Assembly: GCA_045132235.1 (NCBI GenBank)
Contig: JBGURX010000004.1
Location: 1 to 19,233 of the forward strand
Reading direction: 5' to 3'
Origin: UBA1756 sp045132235
GTDB taxonomy: Bacteria > Bacteroidota > Bacteroidia > Bacteroidales > WCHB1-69
DNA: 19,233 nucleotides
Notes under the pieces: model-generated
Database searches by the model: none
Seen by the model: the letters and a program-made list of their open reading frames with translations, nothing else
Told to the model about the DNA's origin: nothing
Part shown: piece after piece, positions 5,414 to 14,151 of the stretch
How the letters are laid out: every line of letters starts with the position of its first letter
How positions within the stretch are numbered: the first letter of the stretch is position 1
Translations under genes and position numbers: made by a program

Positions 5414-7597
5414 CTACAAATTCTCCAAGATGAAGTTGGTGAGTTTGTAGTAGAGGTGCAGACGGGTGTTGCCGCCGTAAATCGAGTGGTTCTTGTTGGG
5501 GTAGAAGAACATCTCGTACTGCTTGTTGGCCTTGTTGAGCTGCGTCACGAGGTCGATGGCATTCTGGAAATGCACGTTGTCGTCGGCCGTGCCGTGGATG
5601 AGCAGGTAGTTGCCCTCCAGCTGGTCGGCGAAGAAGCAGGGTGAGTTGTCGTCGTAGCCCGACGGGTTGTCCTGCGGCTTCTGCAGGTAACGCTCGGTGT
5701 AGATGTTGTCGTAGTAGCGCCAGTTGGTGACCGGAGCCACCGAGATGGCCATCTTGAAGGTGCCTTCGCCCTTGAACATGGAGAGTGCGGAGAGGTAACC
5801 GCCGAAGCTCCATCCCCAGATGCCCACGCGGCCTTTATCTACATACGGCAGCGACTGGAAATACTTGGCCGCCTCAATCTGGTCGATGGCCTCGTATTTG
5901 CCCATCTGCTTGTAAATGGCTTTGGTGAAGGCGTCGCCCTTGCGGCCGGTGCCGCGTCCATCTACACAAGCCACAATGTAACCCTTCTGGCACAGCATCT
6001 GGTACCACACGTAGTTGAACGGATCGTCGTAGGCGTTCAGCACCTGCGGGGTCTCCGGACCGCCATACACGTACATCAGCACGGGGTATTTCTTGTTGGG
6101 GTTGAAGTCGGCCGGCTTCATCATCCAGCCGTTCAGCTCCACACCCTCCGAGGTGGTGAAGGTGAACAGGTCTTTGCTGGTGAAGTTGTAGCTCTGCATC
6201 TTGGCTTTGAAGGCCTCGTTTTCTTCGATGGTGTAAAGTTTCTTGCCGGCAGCGTTGTGCAGCGTGAACACCGGCGGTGTGTTGGCATTGCTGTACTGGT
6301 TGCAGTAGAAATGCGCGTTGCTGTTGAAGGTGGGTTCGTTCCAGCCCGTTCCATCGGTGAGCATCTTCTTTTTCTTTCCGTCGAAGCTGATGCTGAAGAG
6401 GTCTTGGTTGGGCACGGCCACCTCGTTGGAGAGGTAGAAGATGGTTTTCTTTGGGAAGTCGATGGCGCAGATGCTGGCCACCTCGTAGTTGCCGTTAGTG
6501 AGCTGCACGGGCGTTTTGCCGAATTCAGCCTTGTAAATGTGGCGGTAACCGCTGCGCTCCGACAGGAAAATCACGGTCTTGTTGTCGTCCAAGAAGTAGT
6601 AGTTGTCGGTGATGTCAATCCAACATTTGTTTTCATCGGTCAGCACCACCTCTTTGGTGCCGTTCTGCGTGTTGCAGCGGAAGAACTCTACCTTGTTCTG
6701 CAAACGATTCATCTTCAGCACGATGAGGTCGGTGGAATTGTTCAGCCAATAGATTCTCGGGAAGTAGCAGTCCTCGTGCGGGAAGTCGAGTTTCTCGCAT
6801 TTTCCTTTCTGAAGGTCGTAAACGAAGATGTCCACCACCGAGTTGTCCTCGCCGGCTTTGGGGTATTTGTACTTGTACTCCACGGGATAGAGCTCGCCCC
6901 ACATGGTCATGGAGTACTCTTTTACTTGGCTCTCGTCGAAGCGCAGGAAGGCAATCTTGCTGCCGTCGGGCGACCAGCTGAAGTACTTGGCCTGGCTCAG
7001 CTCTTCCTCATACACCCAGTCGGCCCAGCCGTTGCGGATCTCGTTCTCCTTGCCGTCGGTGGTAATCTGAACCTCCTTGCCGTTCTGCAGGTCGATGTAG
7101 AAGAGGTTGTAGTCGCGCACGAAGGCCACCTTGCTGCCGTCGGCGGAGAAGTCGGCGAAGTTGATCTTGCCCTTGTCGGCCTTGCCCACCTGCGTAAGCT
7201 TGTTGGTGGTGAGGTCATACACGTAGAAGTTGGAGCGCGTGGAGCGGCGGTAGATGCTCTCCCCTTCGGTGGAGAAGAGGATTTTTTTGCAGGCATTGTC
7301 GAACGAATAGTCGTCAATGTCGTTCATGGTGATCTTGCCGTCGGAGGCCTTCTTCAGCATGTCGTTGGTGAGCACGTCGGCCACCTGCTTGCCGGTCTCG
7401 AAGCTGTACTTGGAGATGGAAACCATGTCCTTCACGGAGTAGTAGTCGCTGTTGGGCATCGACTCAAACCCGCGGATGTAGGCGGGGTAGAACTGGTAAT
7501 ATTTCCAGATGCTCTCTAAGGTGATCTCTTTTTGTGCGCTGACGGTGAAGCAGCATGCCAAGGCCAGCAGCAGGAAAAAACTTCTGATGATTTTCAT
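5414..7597 (-). CDS. Dipeptidyl peptidase IV (S9B serine peptidase), exported
   Basis: This 727-residue exported peptidase begins with a signal peptide (MKIIRSFFLLLALACCFTVS, cut near AQ-KE at about residue 22). An eight-bladed beta-propeller fills roughly residues 40-460, with blade motifs such as SADGSKVAFVRDYNLFYIDL. The C-terminal 250 residues are an alpha/beta hydrolase with GWSFGGY (nucleophile Ser597), GTADDNVHF (Asp672) and NKNHSIYGG (His704). The spacing Asp to His is 32, as in human DPP4. DWVYEEE at 193-199 supplies the glutamates that hold the free N-terminus of the substrate, which points to DPP IV (release of X-Pro or X-Ala dipeptides) rather than another S9 member. It should act in the periplasm and feed dipeptides to the cell. 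It starts 12 bases after topA on the same strand, so the two are likely co-transcribed. Confidence 0.93.
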   Translation of the reverse strand: MKIIRSFFLLLALACCFTVSAQKEITLESIWKYYQFYPAYIRGFESMPNSDYYSVKDMVSISKYSFETGKQVADVLTNDMLKKASDGKITMNDIDDYSFDNACKKILFSTEGESIYRRSTRSNFYVYDLTTNKLTQVGKADKGKINFADFSADGSKVAFVRDYNLFYIDLQNGKEVQITTDGKENEIRNGWADWVYEEELSQAKYFSWSPDGSKIAFLRFDESQVKEYSMTMWGELYPVEYKYKYPKAGEDNSVVDIFVYDLQKGKCEKLDFPHEDCYFPRIYWLNNSTDLIVLKMNRLQNKVEFFRCNTQNGTKEVVLTDENKCWIDITDNYYFLDDNKTVIFLSERSGYRHIYKAEFGKTPVQLTNGNYEVASICAIDFPKKTIFYLSNEVAVPNQDLFSISFDGKKKKMLTDGTGWNEPTFNSNAHFYCNQYSNANTPPVFTLHNAAGKKLYTIEENEAFKAKMQSYNFTSKDLFTFTTSEGVELNGWMMKPADFNPNKKYPVLMYVYGGPETPQVLNAYDDPFNYVWYQMLCQKGYIVACVDGRGTGRKGDAFTKAIYKQMGKYEAIDQIEAAKYFQSLPYVDKGRVGIWGWSFGGYLSALSMFKGEGTFKMAISVAPVTNWRYYDNIYTERYLQKPQDNPSGYDDNSPCFFADQLEGNYLLIHGTADDNVHFQNAIDLVTQLNKANKQYEMFFYPNKNHSIYGGNTRLHLYYKLTNFILENL

Positions 7598-7609
7598 GAT
7601 GATGGGATA

Positions 7610-10099
7610 TTATTTTTTTCTGAAGGATTTCTTTTTGGCGGTGGGGGCCGTGGAGGTGATGATGTTCATGCACTCCTCGTAGGTGAGGTTCTCCGCGATG
7701 GTGCCCTTGGGAATCTTGAAGTTGTCGGTGCCGTTGGTGATGTAGGAGCCGTAGCGGCCGTTCATCACCTTGACGTCGGCGTTCTCGTCGAAGCTCTTGA
7801 GCACGTTTTTGTTCTTGGAGTTGGTGATATGGTCGATGGCCTGCTCGAGGGTCATCTCGGCAATCATGGTGCCCTTCTCGAGGGTGTAGTTCTTGTCATC
7901 GTATTTGAGGTATGGACCGAAGCGGCCGACGGCGGCGGTGATTTCCTTGCCGTCGAGTTCGCCCAGCACGCGGGGGGCGCGTTCCACATCCTGCTTGCGC
8001 TTGAGCTCAATGAGCTCGATGCAGCGCTCGCCGCTGATTTCGGTGGGTTCCTCGCCCTTCGGCACGGAGATGAACTTGCCGTCGAATTTGATGTAGGCAC
8101 CGAAACGGCCGATGCCCACGGTGATGTCCTTGTCTTCGAACTGTCCGGCCACACGGGGCAGCTTGAACAGCTCCAAAGCCTCCTCCAGCGTGATGCTCTC
8201 GATTGACTGGCTCGGTTTCAGACGGGCGTAACGGGGCTTCTTGTCCTCGTAATTCTCGCCAATCTGCACCATCGGACCGAACTTGCCCAGCTTGGCATAC
8301 ACATTCTCGTTGGTCTTGGGATCCTGTCCGAGAAGTCTTTCGCCGCTGGCTTTCTTCGAGTAGGTGAGGGCCTCTTCGATGGATTCGTGGAAATTGTCGT
8401 AGAAGCTCTGCAACATGGTCTGCCACTGGATATTACCTTCGGCAATGTCGTCGAATTCCTTCTCCACTTTGGCGGTGAAGCTGTAGTCCATGATTGACTC
8501 GAAGTTGTCTTGCAGGTATTCGTTCACCACGATGCCGATGTCGGTGGGGAAGAGTTTGTCTTTCTCGTAGCCGTATTTTTCTTTTTTGATTTCCTCTTTG
8601 ATGTTCTCTTTTTTGAGGATAAGCTGGCAGAATTCGCGTTCGCTGCCTTGGCGGGTCTCACGCACCACATACTCGCGTTTCTGGATGGTGGAGATGGTGG
8701 GGGCGTAGGTGGAAGGACGGCCGATGCCGAGTTCTTCCAGTTTCTTCACGAGGCTGGCCTCGGTGTATCTCGCGGGCGGCTGGGCGAATTTCTGCATTGC
8801 CTTTATCTCGGTGTATGCCAGCGGGTTGCCCACTTCCACGGGCGGCAGCCATCCCTTTACCTCCTCTTCCTCCTCGTCAGTGGATTCGGTATATACTTTC
8901 AAGAAACCTTGGAACAGAATCACCTCGCCGTTGGCCACAAACTTCTCGTCGCGGCCGGGCACGGGAATGGTGATGGTGGTCTTTTCGGTCTTGGCGTCGC
9001 TCATCTGGCAGGCGATGGTGCGTTTCCAGATCAGTTCGTACAAACGCTTGGCGAAGGTGTCGCCGGGAATGGTATGGTTGGCCATGGAGGTGGGGCGGAT
9101 AGCCTCGTGAGCCTCCTGGGCACCGATGGACTTGGTCTGGTATTTGCGGGTCTTGGCGTACTCTTCGCCGTACATCTTCACAATCTCATCCTTGGCGGAG
9201 GCCAGTGCGAGGGTGGAGAGGTTCACGGAGTCGGTACGCATGTAGGTGATGTAACCGGCCTCGTACAGCTGCTGGGCCACCACCATGGTCTTGCTCACCG
9301 AGAAGCCGAGTTTGCGGGCGGCTTCCTGCTGCAGCGTGGAGGTGGTGAACGGCGGAGCCGGCGTTTTCTTGCCGGGGTTTTTCTCCACCGCTTCGGCCAC
9401 GAAACTCACACCTTTGCAGTGTTCCAAGAAGGCCGTTGCCTCCTCTTTGGTCTCGAAGCGGTTGTTGAGCTCTGCGTCGAACTCCTGCTTGTCCTGCTCG
9501 TTGGCGGTGAAGCGTCCCACCACGCGGTAGGCGGAGGTGGACTTGAACTGGTTGATTTTGCGTTCGCGCTCCACAATCAGCTTCACGGCTACCGACTGCA
9601 CGCGGCCGGCCGACAGCTGGGGTTTCACCTTGCGCCACAGCACGGGCGACAGCTCGAAGCCCACGAGACGGTCGAGGATGCGGCGTGCCTGCTGGGCGTT
9701 CACGAGGTCCACATCCAGCGTGCGCGGGTGCGCCAATGCGTTCTCAATGGCCGACTTCGTGATTTCGTGGAAGACAATGCGCTTGGTCTTGTCCGCAGGA
9801 ATGGCAGCGGCTTCCATCAAATGCCAGGAAATGGCCTCTCCCTCGCGGTCATCATCAGTTGCGAGCCAGACCGTGTCTGCCTCGTTCACCATCTTCTTGA
9901 TGTCGGTGATCAGTTTTTTCTTCTCCGTCAAAACTTCGTATTGCGGAGAAAAATGTTTGGAAATATCGATGCCCAGATCCTTCTGGGGCAGGTCGCGCAC
10001 ATGGCCTTTGCTGGAGATGACAGTGTAGTCTTTTCCGATGAATTTCTGAATGGTTTTAGCTTTCGCAGGAGACTCGACGATGATCAGATTTTTGCTCAT
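7610..10099 (-). CDS. topA: DNA topoisomerase I (type IA)
   Basis: The enzyme has 829 residues and relaxes negative supercoils through a 5'-phosphotyrosine intermediate. The N-terminal TOPRIM domain has IIVESPAKAKT (Glu9) and TDDDREGEA (acidic triad at 82-88 for Mg2+). The catalytic tyrosine is Tyr286 in AGYITYMRTDS. LSAGRVQSVAVKLIVERE (162-179) is another family signature. The C-terminal part has no Cys4 zinc ribbon; instead there are four repeats with cores GKFGPMVQIG, GRFGAYIKFD, GRFGPYLKYD and GRYGSYITNG, followed by a KKKSFRKK tail. This repeat type of C-terminus is usual in Bacteroidota and several other phyla and binds single-stranded DNA. An exact -7 box lies 36 bases upstream. The DPP IV gene follows after 12 bases. 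Confidence 0.97.
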   Translation of the reverse strand: MSKNLIIVESPAKAKTIQKFIGKDYTVISSKGHVRDLPQKDLGIDISKHFSPQYEVLTEKKKLITDIKKMVNEADTVWLATDDDREGEAISWHLMEAAAIPADKTKRIVFHEITKSAIENALAHPRTLDVDLVNAQQARRILDRLVGFELSPVLWRKVKPQLSAGRVQSVAVKLIVERERKINQFKSTSAYRVVGRFTANEQDKQEFDAELNNRFETKEEATAFLEHCKGVSFVAEAVEKNPGKKTPAPPFTTSTLQQEAARKLGFSVSKTMVVAQQLYEAGYITYMRTDSVNLSTLALASAKDEIVKMYGEEYAKTRKYQTKSIGAQEAHEAIRPTSMANHTIPGDTFAKRLYELIWKRTIACQMSDAKTEKTTITIPVPGRDEKFVANGEVILFQGFLKVYTESTDEEEEEVKGWLPPVEVGNPLAYTEIKAMQKFAQPPARYTEASLVKKLEELGIGRPSTYAPTISTIQKREYVVRETRQGSEREFCQLILKKENIKEEIKKEKYGYEKDKLFPTDIGIVVNEYLQDNFESIMDYSFTAKVEKEFDDIAEGNIQWQTMLQSFYDNFHESIEEALTYSKKASGERLLGQDPKTNENVYAKLGKFGPMVQIGENYEDKKPRYARLKPSQSIESITLEEALELFKLPRVAGQFEDKDITVGIGRFGAYIKFDGKFISVPKGEEPTEISGERCIELIELKRKQDVERAPRVLGELDGKEITAAVGRFGPYLKYDDKNYTLEKGTMIAEMTLEQAIDHITNSKNKNVLKSFDENADVKVMNGRYGSYITNGTDNFKIPKGTIAENLTYEECMNIITSTAPTAKKKSFRKK

Positions 10100-10135
10100 A
10101 CAATATATTATTATAATATGTTAGAATTGGGGCGG

Positions 10136-10143
10136 CAAAATTA
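10136..10143 (-). promoter_or_regulatory. Bacteroidota -7 box for topA
   Basis: The minus strand reads TAATTTTG, an exact TAnnTTTG match, 36 bases before the topA ATG. A TTTG at 10155-10158 (minus) is only 11 bases away, too close for a normal -33 box. The rest of the 10100-10219 gap shows nothing else. Confidence 0.5.
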
Positions 10144-10208
10144 CACGAAAATTTCAAATTTTCGGGGCTATCTCAGAAAAAAATGATGAAAACGGATGTA
10201 ATTGGCTG

Positions 10209-10249
10209 GTATATAAAAAGGTAGAGGCGCGATGAATCGCGCCTCTACC
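10209..10249 (-). terminator. metG terminator within a 13-bp palindrome, probable interspersed repeat
   Basis: GGTAGAGGCGCGA (10220-10232) and TCGCGCCTCTACC (10237-10249) form a perfect 13-bp stem with loop TGAA. On the minus strand TTTTTATATACC follows, so it can end the metG transcript. The sequence resembles short palindromes of the type GTAGAGRCGCG…CGCGYCTCTAC that occur in many copies in Bacteroidota and cyanobacterial genomes, so it may be an inserted repeat recruited as a terminator. Confidence 0.75.
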
Positions 10250-10298
10250 GGTCATAATTTCAATCCTTCAGGATAATCGTTTCTGAAGGCAGGCGGTC

Positions 10299-12353
10299 TT
10301 ACTGCACCGTGCTTCCGGCATTCACCGCCTTCGCGGGCTGCATCAGCGACAGACTGCCGTCGGCATTGGCTACCATCAGCACCATGCCGTGCGATTTCAC
10401 CCCCTTGATCTCTTTCGGAGCCAAGTTGATGAGCATCAGCACCTGCTGTCCCACGAGTTTTTCAGGCTCGTAAAACTCCGCAATGCCCGACACGATCTCG
10501 CGCTCATCTACGCCTGTGTTCACCTTCAGCTTCAGCAGCTTCTTGGTCTTCGGCACCCGCTCGGCTTCTAATACGGTCACCACCCGCAAGTCCATCTTCT
10601 GGAAGTCGTCGTAGGTGATGTCTTCTTTGGCGGGCGTGGCCGGTGCGCTGGCCAGCTGGTTGGCTTTCTTGGCATCCTCCAGCTTCTTCACCTGCGCGGC
10701 AATCGCTTCGTCTTCCACCTTCACAAACAGGAACTCCGCTGGCTGTATGGTATCGCCCGCCTTCAGCAGGTCGGTACGGCCACCGTCGTTCCAGTTCTTG
10801 TTGCTCATATTCAGCATCTTCTGCAACTTTTCTGCGGTGAAGGGCAGGAACGGTTCGCACAAAATCGACAGGCTGGCGCAAATCTGCAACGAGATGTGCA
10901 AGATGGTCTTCACATAGTCGGGATCCTCTTTCTGCTTCTTCCACGGCTCGGTCTCGGTGAGGTACTTGTTGCCGAGACGGGCAAGATTCATCAGCTCGGC
11001 CTGTGCCTCGCGGAAGCGGTAGCGCTCCACGCTGTCGCCGATTCGTTGCGGATACTGGCGGATCTGCTCCAGCACCTCGCGCTCGAGGTCGGTCATGCGG
11101 CCCATCTCGGGAATCACGCCGCCATAATATTTGTGCGTCAGGGCAATCGTACGGTTCACAAAGTTGCCGTAGATGGCCAGCAGCTCGTTGTTGTTCTTGG
11201 CTTGGAAGTCGCTCCACGTGAAGTCGGCATCTTTGGTCTCCGGCGCGATGGAGGTGAGCATGTAACGCAGCGAATCCTGCTTGCCGGGGAAGTCCTGCAA
11301 GTACTCGTGCAGCCACACTGCCCAGTTGCGGGAGGTGGAAATCTTGTCGCCTTCGAGGTTCAGGAACTCGTTGGCGGGCACGTTCTCCGGCAGGATGTAA
11401 CTACCCTCGGCTTTCAGCATGCAGGGGAAGATGATGCAGTGGAACACGATGTTGTCCTTGCCGATGAAATGCACCAGCTCGGTATCCTCGTCTTTCCACC
11501 ATTTCTCCCAGTCGGTGCGGCCCTGTGCGGCCGTCCACTCCTTGGTGGTGGAGATGTAGCCGATGGGCGCATCAAACCATACGTACAGCACCTTGCCTTC
11601 AGCCTCTTTCAACGGCACCTTCACGCCCCAGCTGAGGTCGCGGGTCACCGCACGCGGATGCAAACCGGCCTCAATCCATGATTTGCACTGCCCGTAAACA
11701 TTCACTTTCCAGTCCTCTTTGTGACCTTCCAAAATCCACTCTTTCAGCCACGGTTCATACTGATCTAAAGGAAGATACCAGTGTTTGGTTTCTTTCATTA
11801 CGGGCGGGTTGCCGCTCAGCGTGGATTTCGGGTTGATGAGGTCGGTGGCGTTCAGCGTGGCACCGCATGCCTCGCACTGGTCGCCGTAGGCCTTTTCGTT
11901 GTGGCAGTGGGGACATTCGCCCGTGATGTAGCGGTCGGCGAGAAACTGCTTGGCCTCCTCGTCGTAGTACTGCTGCGAGGTCTGCTCAATCAATTTGCCT
12001 TCGTTGTACAATTTGGTGAAAAAAGCCGCCGCCGTTTCGTGGTGCGTCGGGTTGGAGGTGCGGGAGTAGATGTCGAAAGAGATGCCCAACTCCTTGAACG
12101 ATTCTTTGATGATGTTGTGGTAGCGGTCCACGATGTCTTGCGGGGTCACCCCCTCTTTGCGGGCCTTCAGCGTAATCGGCACGCCGTGCTCGTCGGAGCC
12201 GCCGAGGAAAAGCACCTCTTTACCGTTGTTGCGGAGATAGCGCGCGTAGATGTCGGCAGGAATGTAAACGCCGGCCAAGTGTCCGATATGCACGGGGCCG
12301 TTGGCATAGGGAAGCGCCGAGGTGATGGTATAGCGTTTGGGTTCTTTTTTCAT
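10299..12353 (-). CDS. metG: Methionyl-tRNA synthetase with C-terminal tRNA-binding domain
   Basis: From the ATG at 12353 the product has 684 residues. An upstream in-frame ATG at 12386 would add 11 residues (MIIKRKIKSPD) with no family support. The start MKKEPKRYTITSALPYANGP is typical. The class I signatures are HIGH at residues 22-25 and KISTS at 337-341 (KMSKS equivalent, in DKISTSRNWAVW). A zinc knuckle of two pairs, CPHC and CEAC (Cys147, 150, 160, 163), lies in the connective peptide. The last 108 residues (577-684, from EDITYDDFQKMDLRVV) are an EMAPII/Trbp111 fold with GIAEFYEPEKLVG and KGVKSHGMVL motifs, which helps hold tRNA and makes a dimer. It charges tRNA-Met for initiation and elongation. 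It stands alone between two terminators. Confidence 0.97.
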   Translation of the reverse strand: MKKEPKRYTITSALPYANGPVHIGHLAGVYIPADIYARYLRNNGKEVLFLGGSDEHGVPITLKARKEGVTPQDIVDRYHNIIKESFKELGISFDIYSRTSNPTHHETAAAFFTKLYNEGKLIEQTSQQYYDEEAKQFLADRYITGECPHCHNEKAYGDQCEACGATLNATDLINPKSTLSGNPPVMKETKHWYLPLDQYEPWLKEWILEGHKEDWKVNVYGQCKSWIEAGLHPRAVTRDLSWGVKVPLKEAEGKVLYVWFDAPIGYISTTKEWTAAQGRTDWEKWWKDEDTELVHFIGKDNIVFHCIIFPCMLKAEGSYILPENVPANEFLNLEGDKISTSRNWAVWLHEYLQDFPGKQDSLRYMLTSIAPETKDADFTWSDFQAKNNNELLAIYGNFVNRTIALTHKYYGGVIPEMGRMTDLEREVLEQIRQYPQRIGDSVERYRFREAQAELMNLARLGNKYLTETEPWKKQKEDPDYVKTILHISLQICASLSILCEPFLPFTAEKLQKMLNMSNKNWNDGGRTDLLKAGDTIQPAEFLFVKVEDEAIAAQVKKLEDAKKANQLASAPATPAKEDITYDDFQKMDLRVVTVLEAERVPKTKKLLKLKVNTGVDEREIVSGIAEFYEPEKLVGQQVLMLINLAPKEIKGVKSHGMVLMVANADGSLSLMQPAKAVNAGSTVQ

Positions 12354-12396
12354 ATCAGGTGATTTTATTTTTCGTTTTATAATCAATGATTTTTAT

Positions 12397-12423
12397 AAAA
12401 AAGGGGCTCACCAGTGGAGCCCC
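12397..12423 (-). terminator. Terminator of the mce-decarboxylase unit
   Basis: GGGGCTC (12403-12409) and GAGCCCC (12417-12423) enclose the loop ACCAGTG. On the minus strand the run TTTTTT (12397-12402) follows directly. It lies between the stop of the beta-subunit gene at 12450 and the start of metG at 12353. I found no clear TAnnTTTG box between it and metG. Confidence 0.85.
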
Positions 12424-12449
12424 CTTCTGTAACATATTCCACTGTCGGT

Positions 12450-13625
12450 TTAGTTGTAGAGGAAGCTCAGCAACACACCGGCAGCCACGGCACTACCGAT
12501 GACGCCGGCCACATTCGGACCCATGGCGTGCATCAGCAGGAAGTTGGTTCTGTCGTATTTTAAACCCTCCACATTCGACACACGTGCACTGTCGGGCACG
12601 GCCGAAACACCGGAGTTGCCGATGAGCGGGTTGATTTTGTTACCCTCTTTCAGGAAAAGGTTGAAGAATTTCACAAACAAAACACCCGTCGTAGTGGCGA
12701 TGATGAAGGAGAAAGCGCCGAGGAAGAAAATCATCACCGACTTGTAATTCAGGAAGGTGGAAGCCTGTGTGGAGCAACCGACCGTCAGACCGATGAGGAT
12801 GGTGACGATGTCGATGAGAGCATTGGAGGCGGTGTTGGCCAAACGTCTGGTCACGCCACTTTCTTTCAACAGATTGCCGAAGAAAAGCATACCGAGCAGC
12901 GGAAGGCCGGAGGGCACGATGAAGGCGGTGAGGAGGATACAGAGAATGGGGAAGAGCACCTTCTCGCGGTGGGTCACGGCGCGGGGCGGACGCATGCGGA
13001 TGCGGCGCTCCTTGTCGTTGGTGAGCAGGCGCATGATGGGCGGCTGAATCACCGGCACCAAAGCCATGTAAGAGTATGCCGAGATGGCAATGGCCCCCAT
13101 CAAACTCGGGGCTAACTTGGAGGAGATGAAGATGGCGGTAGGACCGTCAGCACCACCGATGATACCGATAGCACCAGCCTCCGTCGGGGTGAATCCAAGG
13201 GCTAAGGCGATGATGTATGCACCGAAAATGCCGAACTGCGCGGCAGCACCAATCAGAATTAACTTCGGATTGGAAATCAACGCCGAAAAGTCGGTCATAG
13301 CACCGATGCCCAAGAATATCAGCGGGGGATAAAATCCCTTTAACACACCGAAATAGAGATAGTTGAGCACGGCTCCATTCTCATATACACCAATCTGCAA
13401 ACCATCCATAAAAGGAATGTTGCCAACGATGATACCGAAACCGATCGGAATCAGCAACATCGGCTCAAACTCCTTGAGAATGGCAAGGGCGATGAAGAAA
13501 ATGCCGATGATAATCATGATGAGATTGCCGAACTGCGCGTTGGAGAATCCAGTGTAGCTCCAGAAACTCTTGACGCCGTCAAGGAAATCCACACTCAGAA
13601 GACTCGAAGTGATGAGGTTATTCAT
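12450..13625 (-). CDS. Sodium-pumping decarboxylase beta subunit, probable methylmalonyl-CoA decarboxylase
   Basis: This is an integral inner-membrane protein of 391 residues with about ten hydrophobic segments. GIIGGADGPTAIF (154-166) contains the conserved aspartate (Asp160, equivalent to Asp203 of the Klebsiella oxaloacetate pump) used for sodium transport. Other conserved pieces are AISAYSYMALVPVIQPP (180-196), GCSTQASTFLN and NPLIGNSGVSAVPDSARV near 334. The family covers OadB, GcdB and MmdB; the sequence alone cannot separate them. The epimerase gene 34 bases upstream makes methylmalonyl-CoA the likely substrate: decarboxylation to propionyl-CoA would drive sodium out during succinate-to-propionate fermentation. 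The usual companions, the carboxyltransferase (alpha), gamma and biotin carrier subunits, are not between the two genes or elsewhere here and must be encoded elsewhere. The terminator at 12397-12423 follows. Confidence 0.9.
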   Translation of the reverse strand: MNNLITSSLLSVDFLDGVKSFWSYTGFSNAQFGNLIMIIIGIFFIALAILKEFEPMLLIPIGFGIIVGNIPFMDGLQIGVYENGAVLNYLYFGVLKGFYPPLIFLGIGAMTDFSALISNPKLILIGAAAQFGIFGAYIIALALGFTPTEAGAIGIIGGADGPTAIFISSKLAPSLMGAIAISAYSYMALVPVIQPPIMRLLTNDKERRIRMRPPRAVTHREKVLFPILCILLTAFIVPSGLPLLGMLFFGNLLKESGVTRRLANTASNALIDIVTILIGLTVGCSTQASTFLNYKSVMIFFLGAFSFIIATTTGVLFVKFFNLFLKEGNKINPLIGNSGVSAVPDSARVSNVEGLKYDRTNFLLMHAMGPNVAGVIGSAVAAGVLLSFLYN

Positions 13626-13659
13626 AATTCTTGAATAAAAAGTCTGTTATTGGAGAATG

Positions 13660-14070
13660 TTATTTGTTGGGGTTCTCGCAGAGCTCGGTGAGTACGCCGC
13701 CGGTGCTCTTCGGGTGTAGGAAGCCAATCAAAAGGCCTTCAGCACCGCCACGGGGAGCCTTGTCAATCAGGCGCACTTCCTTTGCAGCCATCTCGTTCAA
13801 AGCATTCGCGGCATTGTCCACGCAGTAGGCGATGTGATGGATGCCCTCGCCGCGCTTTTCGATGAAAGCGGCAATGGTGCTCTCCTCACAGGTGGGCTCC
13901 AACAATTCGATTTTGGTCTGTCCCACCATGAAAAAGGCGGTGCGTACTTTCTGGTCAGCGACCTCTTCGGTGGCATAGCATTTCAGACCAAGGATGTTTT
14001 CGTAAAACGGAATTGCATCTTTCAAGCTTTTAACAGCAATTCCAATGTGTTCAATATGTGATATTTGCAT
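13660..14070 (-). CDS. mce: Methylmalonyl-CoA epimerase
   Basis: The protein has 136 residues, the normal size for this vicinal-oxygen-chelate enzyme. It interconverts the (R) and (S) forms of methylmalonyl-CoA, linking B12-dependent methylmalonyl-CoA mutase to the decarboxylase. The paired beta-alpha-beta modules start at HIEHIGIAV (metal ligand His8) and HHIAYCVD (His79). The other probable ligands are Gln51 in VGQTKIELLEP and Glu129 in GGVLTELCENP; these match the His-Gln-His-Glu set of the Propionibacterium enzyme. EGLLIGFLHPKSTGGVL near 111-127 is a strong family signature. A complete promoter lies at 14100-14130, and the decarboxylase beta subunit follows after 34 bases, so the two genes form a short operon for propionate metabolism. 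Confidence 0.95.
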   Translation of the reverse strand: MQISHIEHIGIAVKSLKDAIPFYENILGLKCYATEEVADQKVRTAFFMVGQTKIELLEPTCEESTIAAFIEKRGEGIHHIAYCVDNAANALNEMAAKEVRLIDKAPRGGAEGLLIGFLHPKSTGGVLTELCENPNK

Positions 14071-14099
14071 AATAAAAATGGTTTTCCAAATTAGCGGTG

Positions 14100-14130
14100 C
14101 AAAAGTACAAAAAAAAGTAAATGTTTCAAA
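14100..14130 (-). promoter_or_regulatory. Complete Bacteroidota promoter for mce
   Basis: On the minus strand TTTG (complement of 14127-14130) and TACTTTTG (complement of 14100-14107) are separated by 19 bases. This fits the Bacteroides sigma-ABfr consensus TTTG-N19-21-TAnnTTTG. The -7 box ends 29 bases before the mce ATG. It is the only promoter here with both boxes at ideal spacing. Confidence 0.75.
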
Positions 14131-14151
14131 GCATTTCTAAAATAATTACAT

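Noticed and set aside
6257..7519. A 420-codon open frame on the plus strand, opposite the DPP IV gene
   Set aside because: Antisense shadow of the peptidase, whose catalytic and propeller motifs are all intact on the minus strand.
10144..10160. TTTG at 10155-10158 (minus) as the -33 box of topA
   Set aside because: Only 11 bases separate it from the -7 box; the known spacing is about 19-21.
8510..10186. A long open frame (over 550 codons) on the plus strand, opposite topA
   Set aside because: It is the antisense of a certain gene in GC-rich DNA. Its translation is rich in Gly, His, Val and Leu with no family features, and no promoter precedes it.
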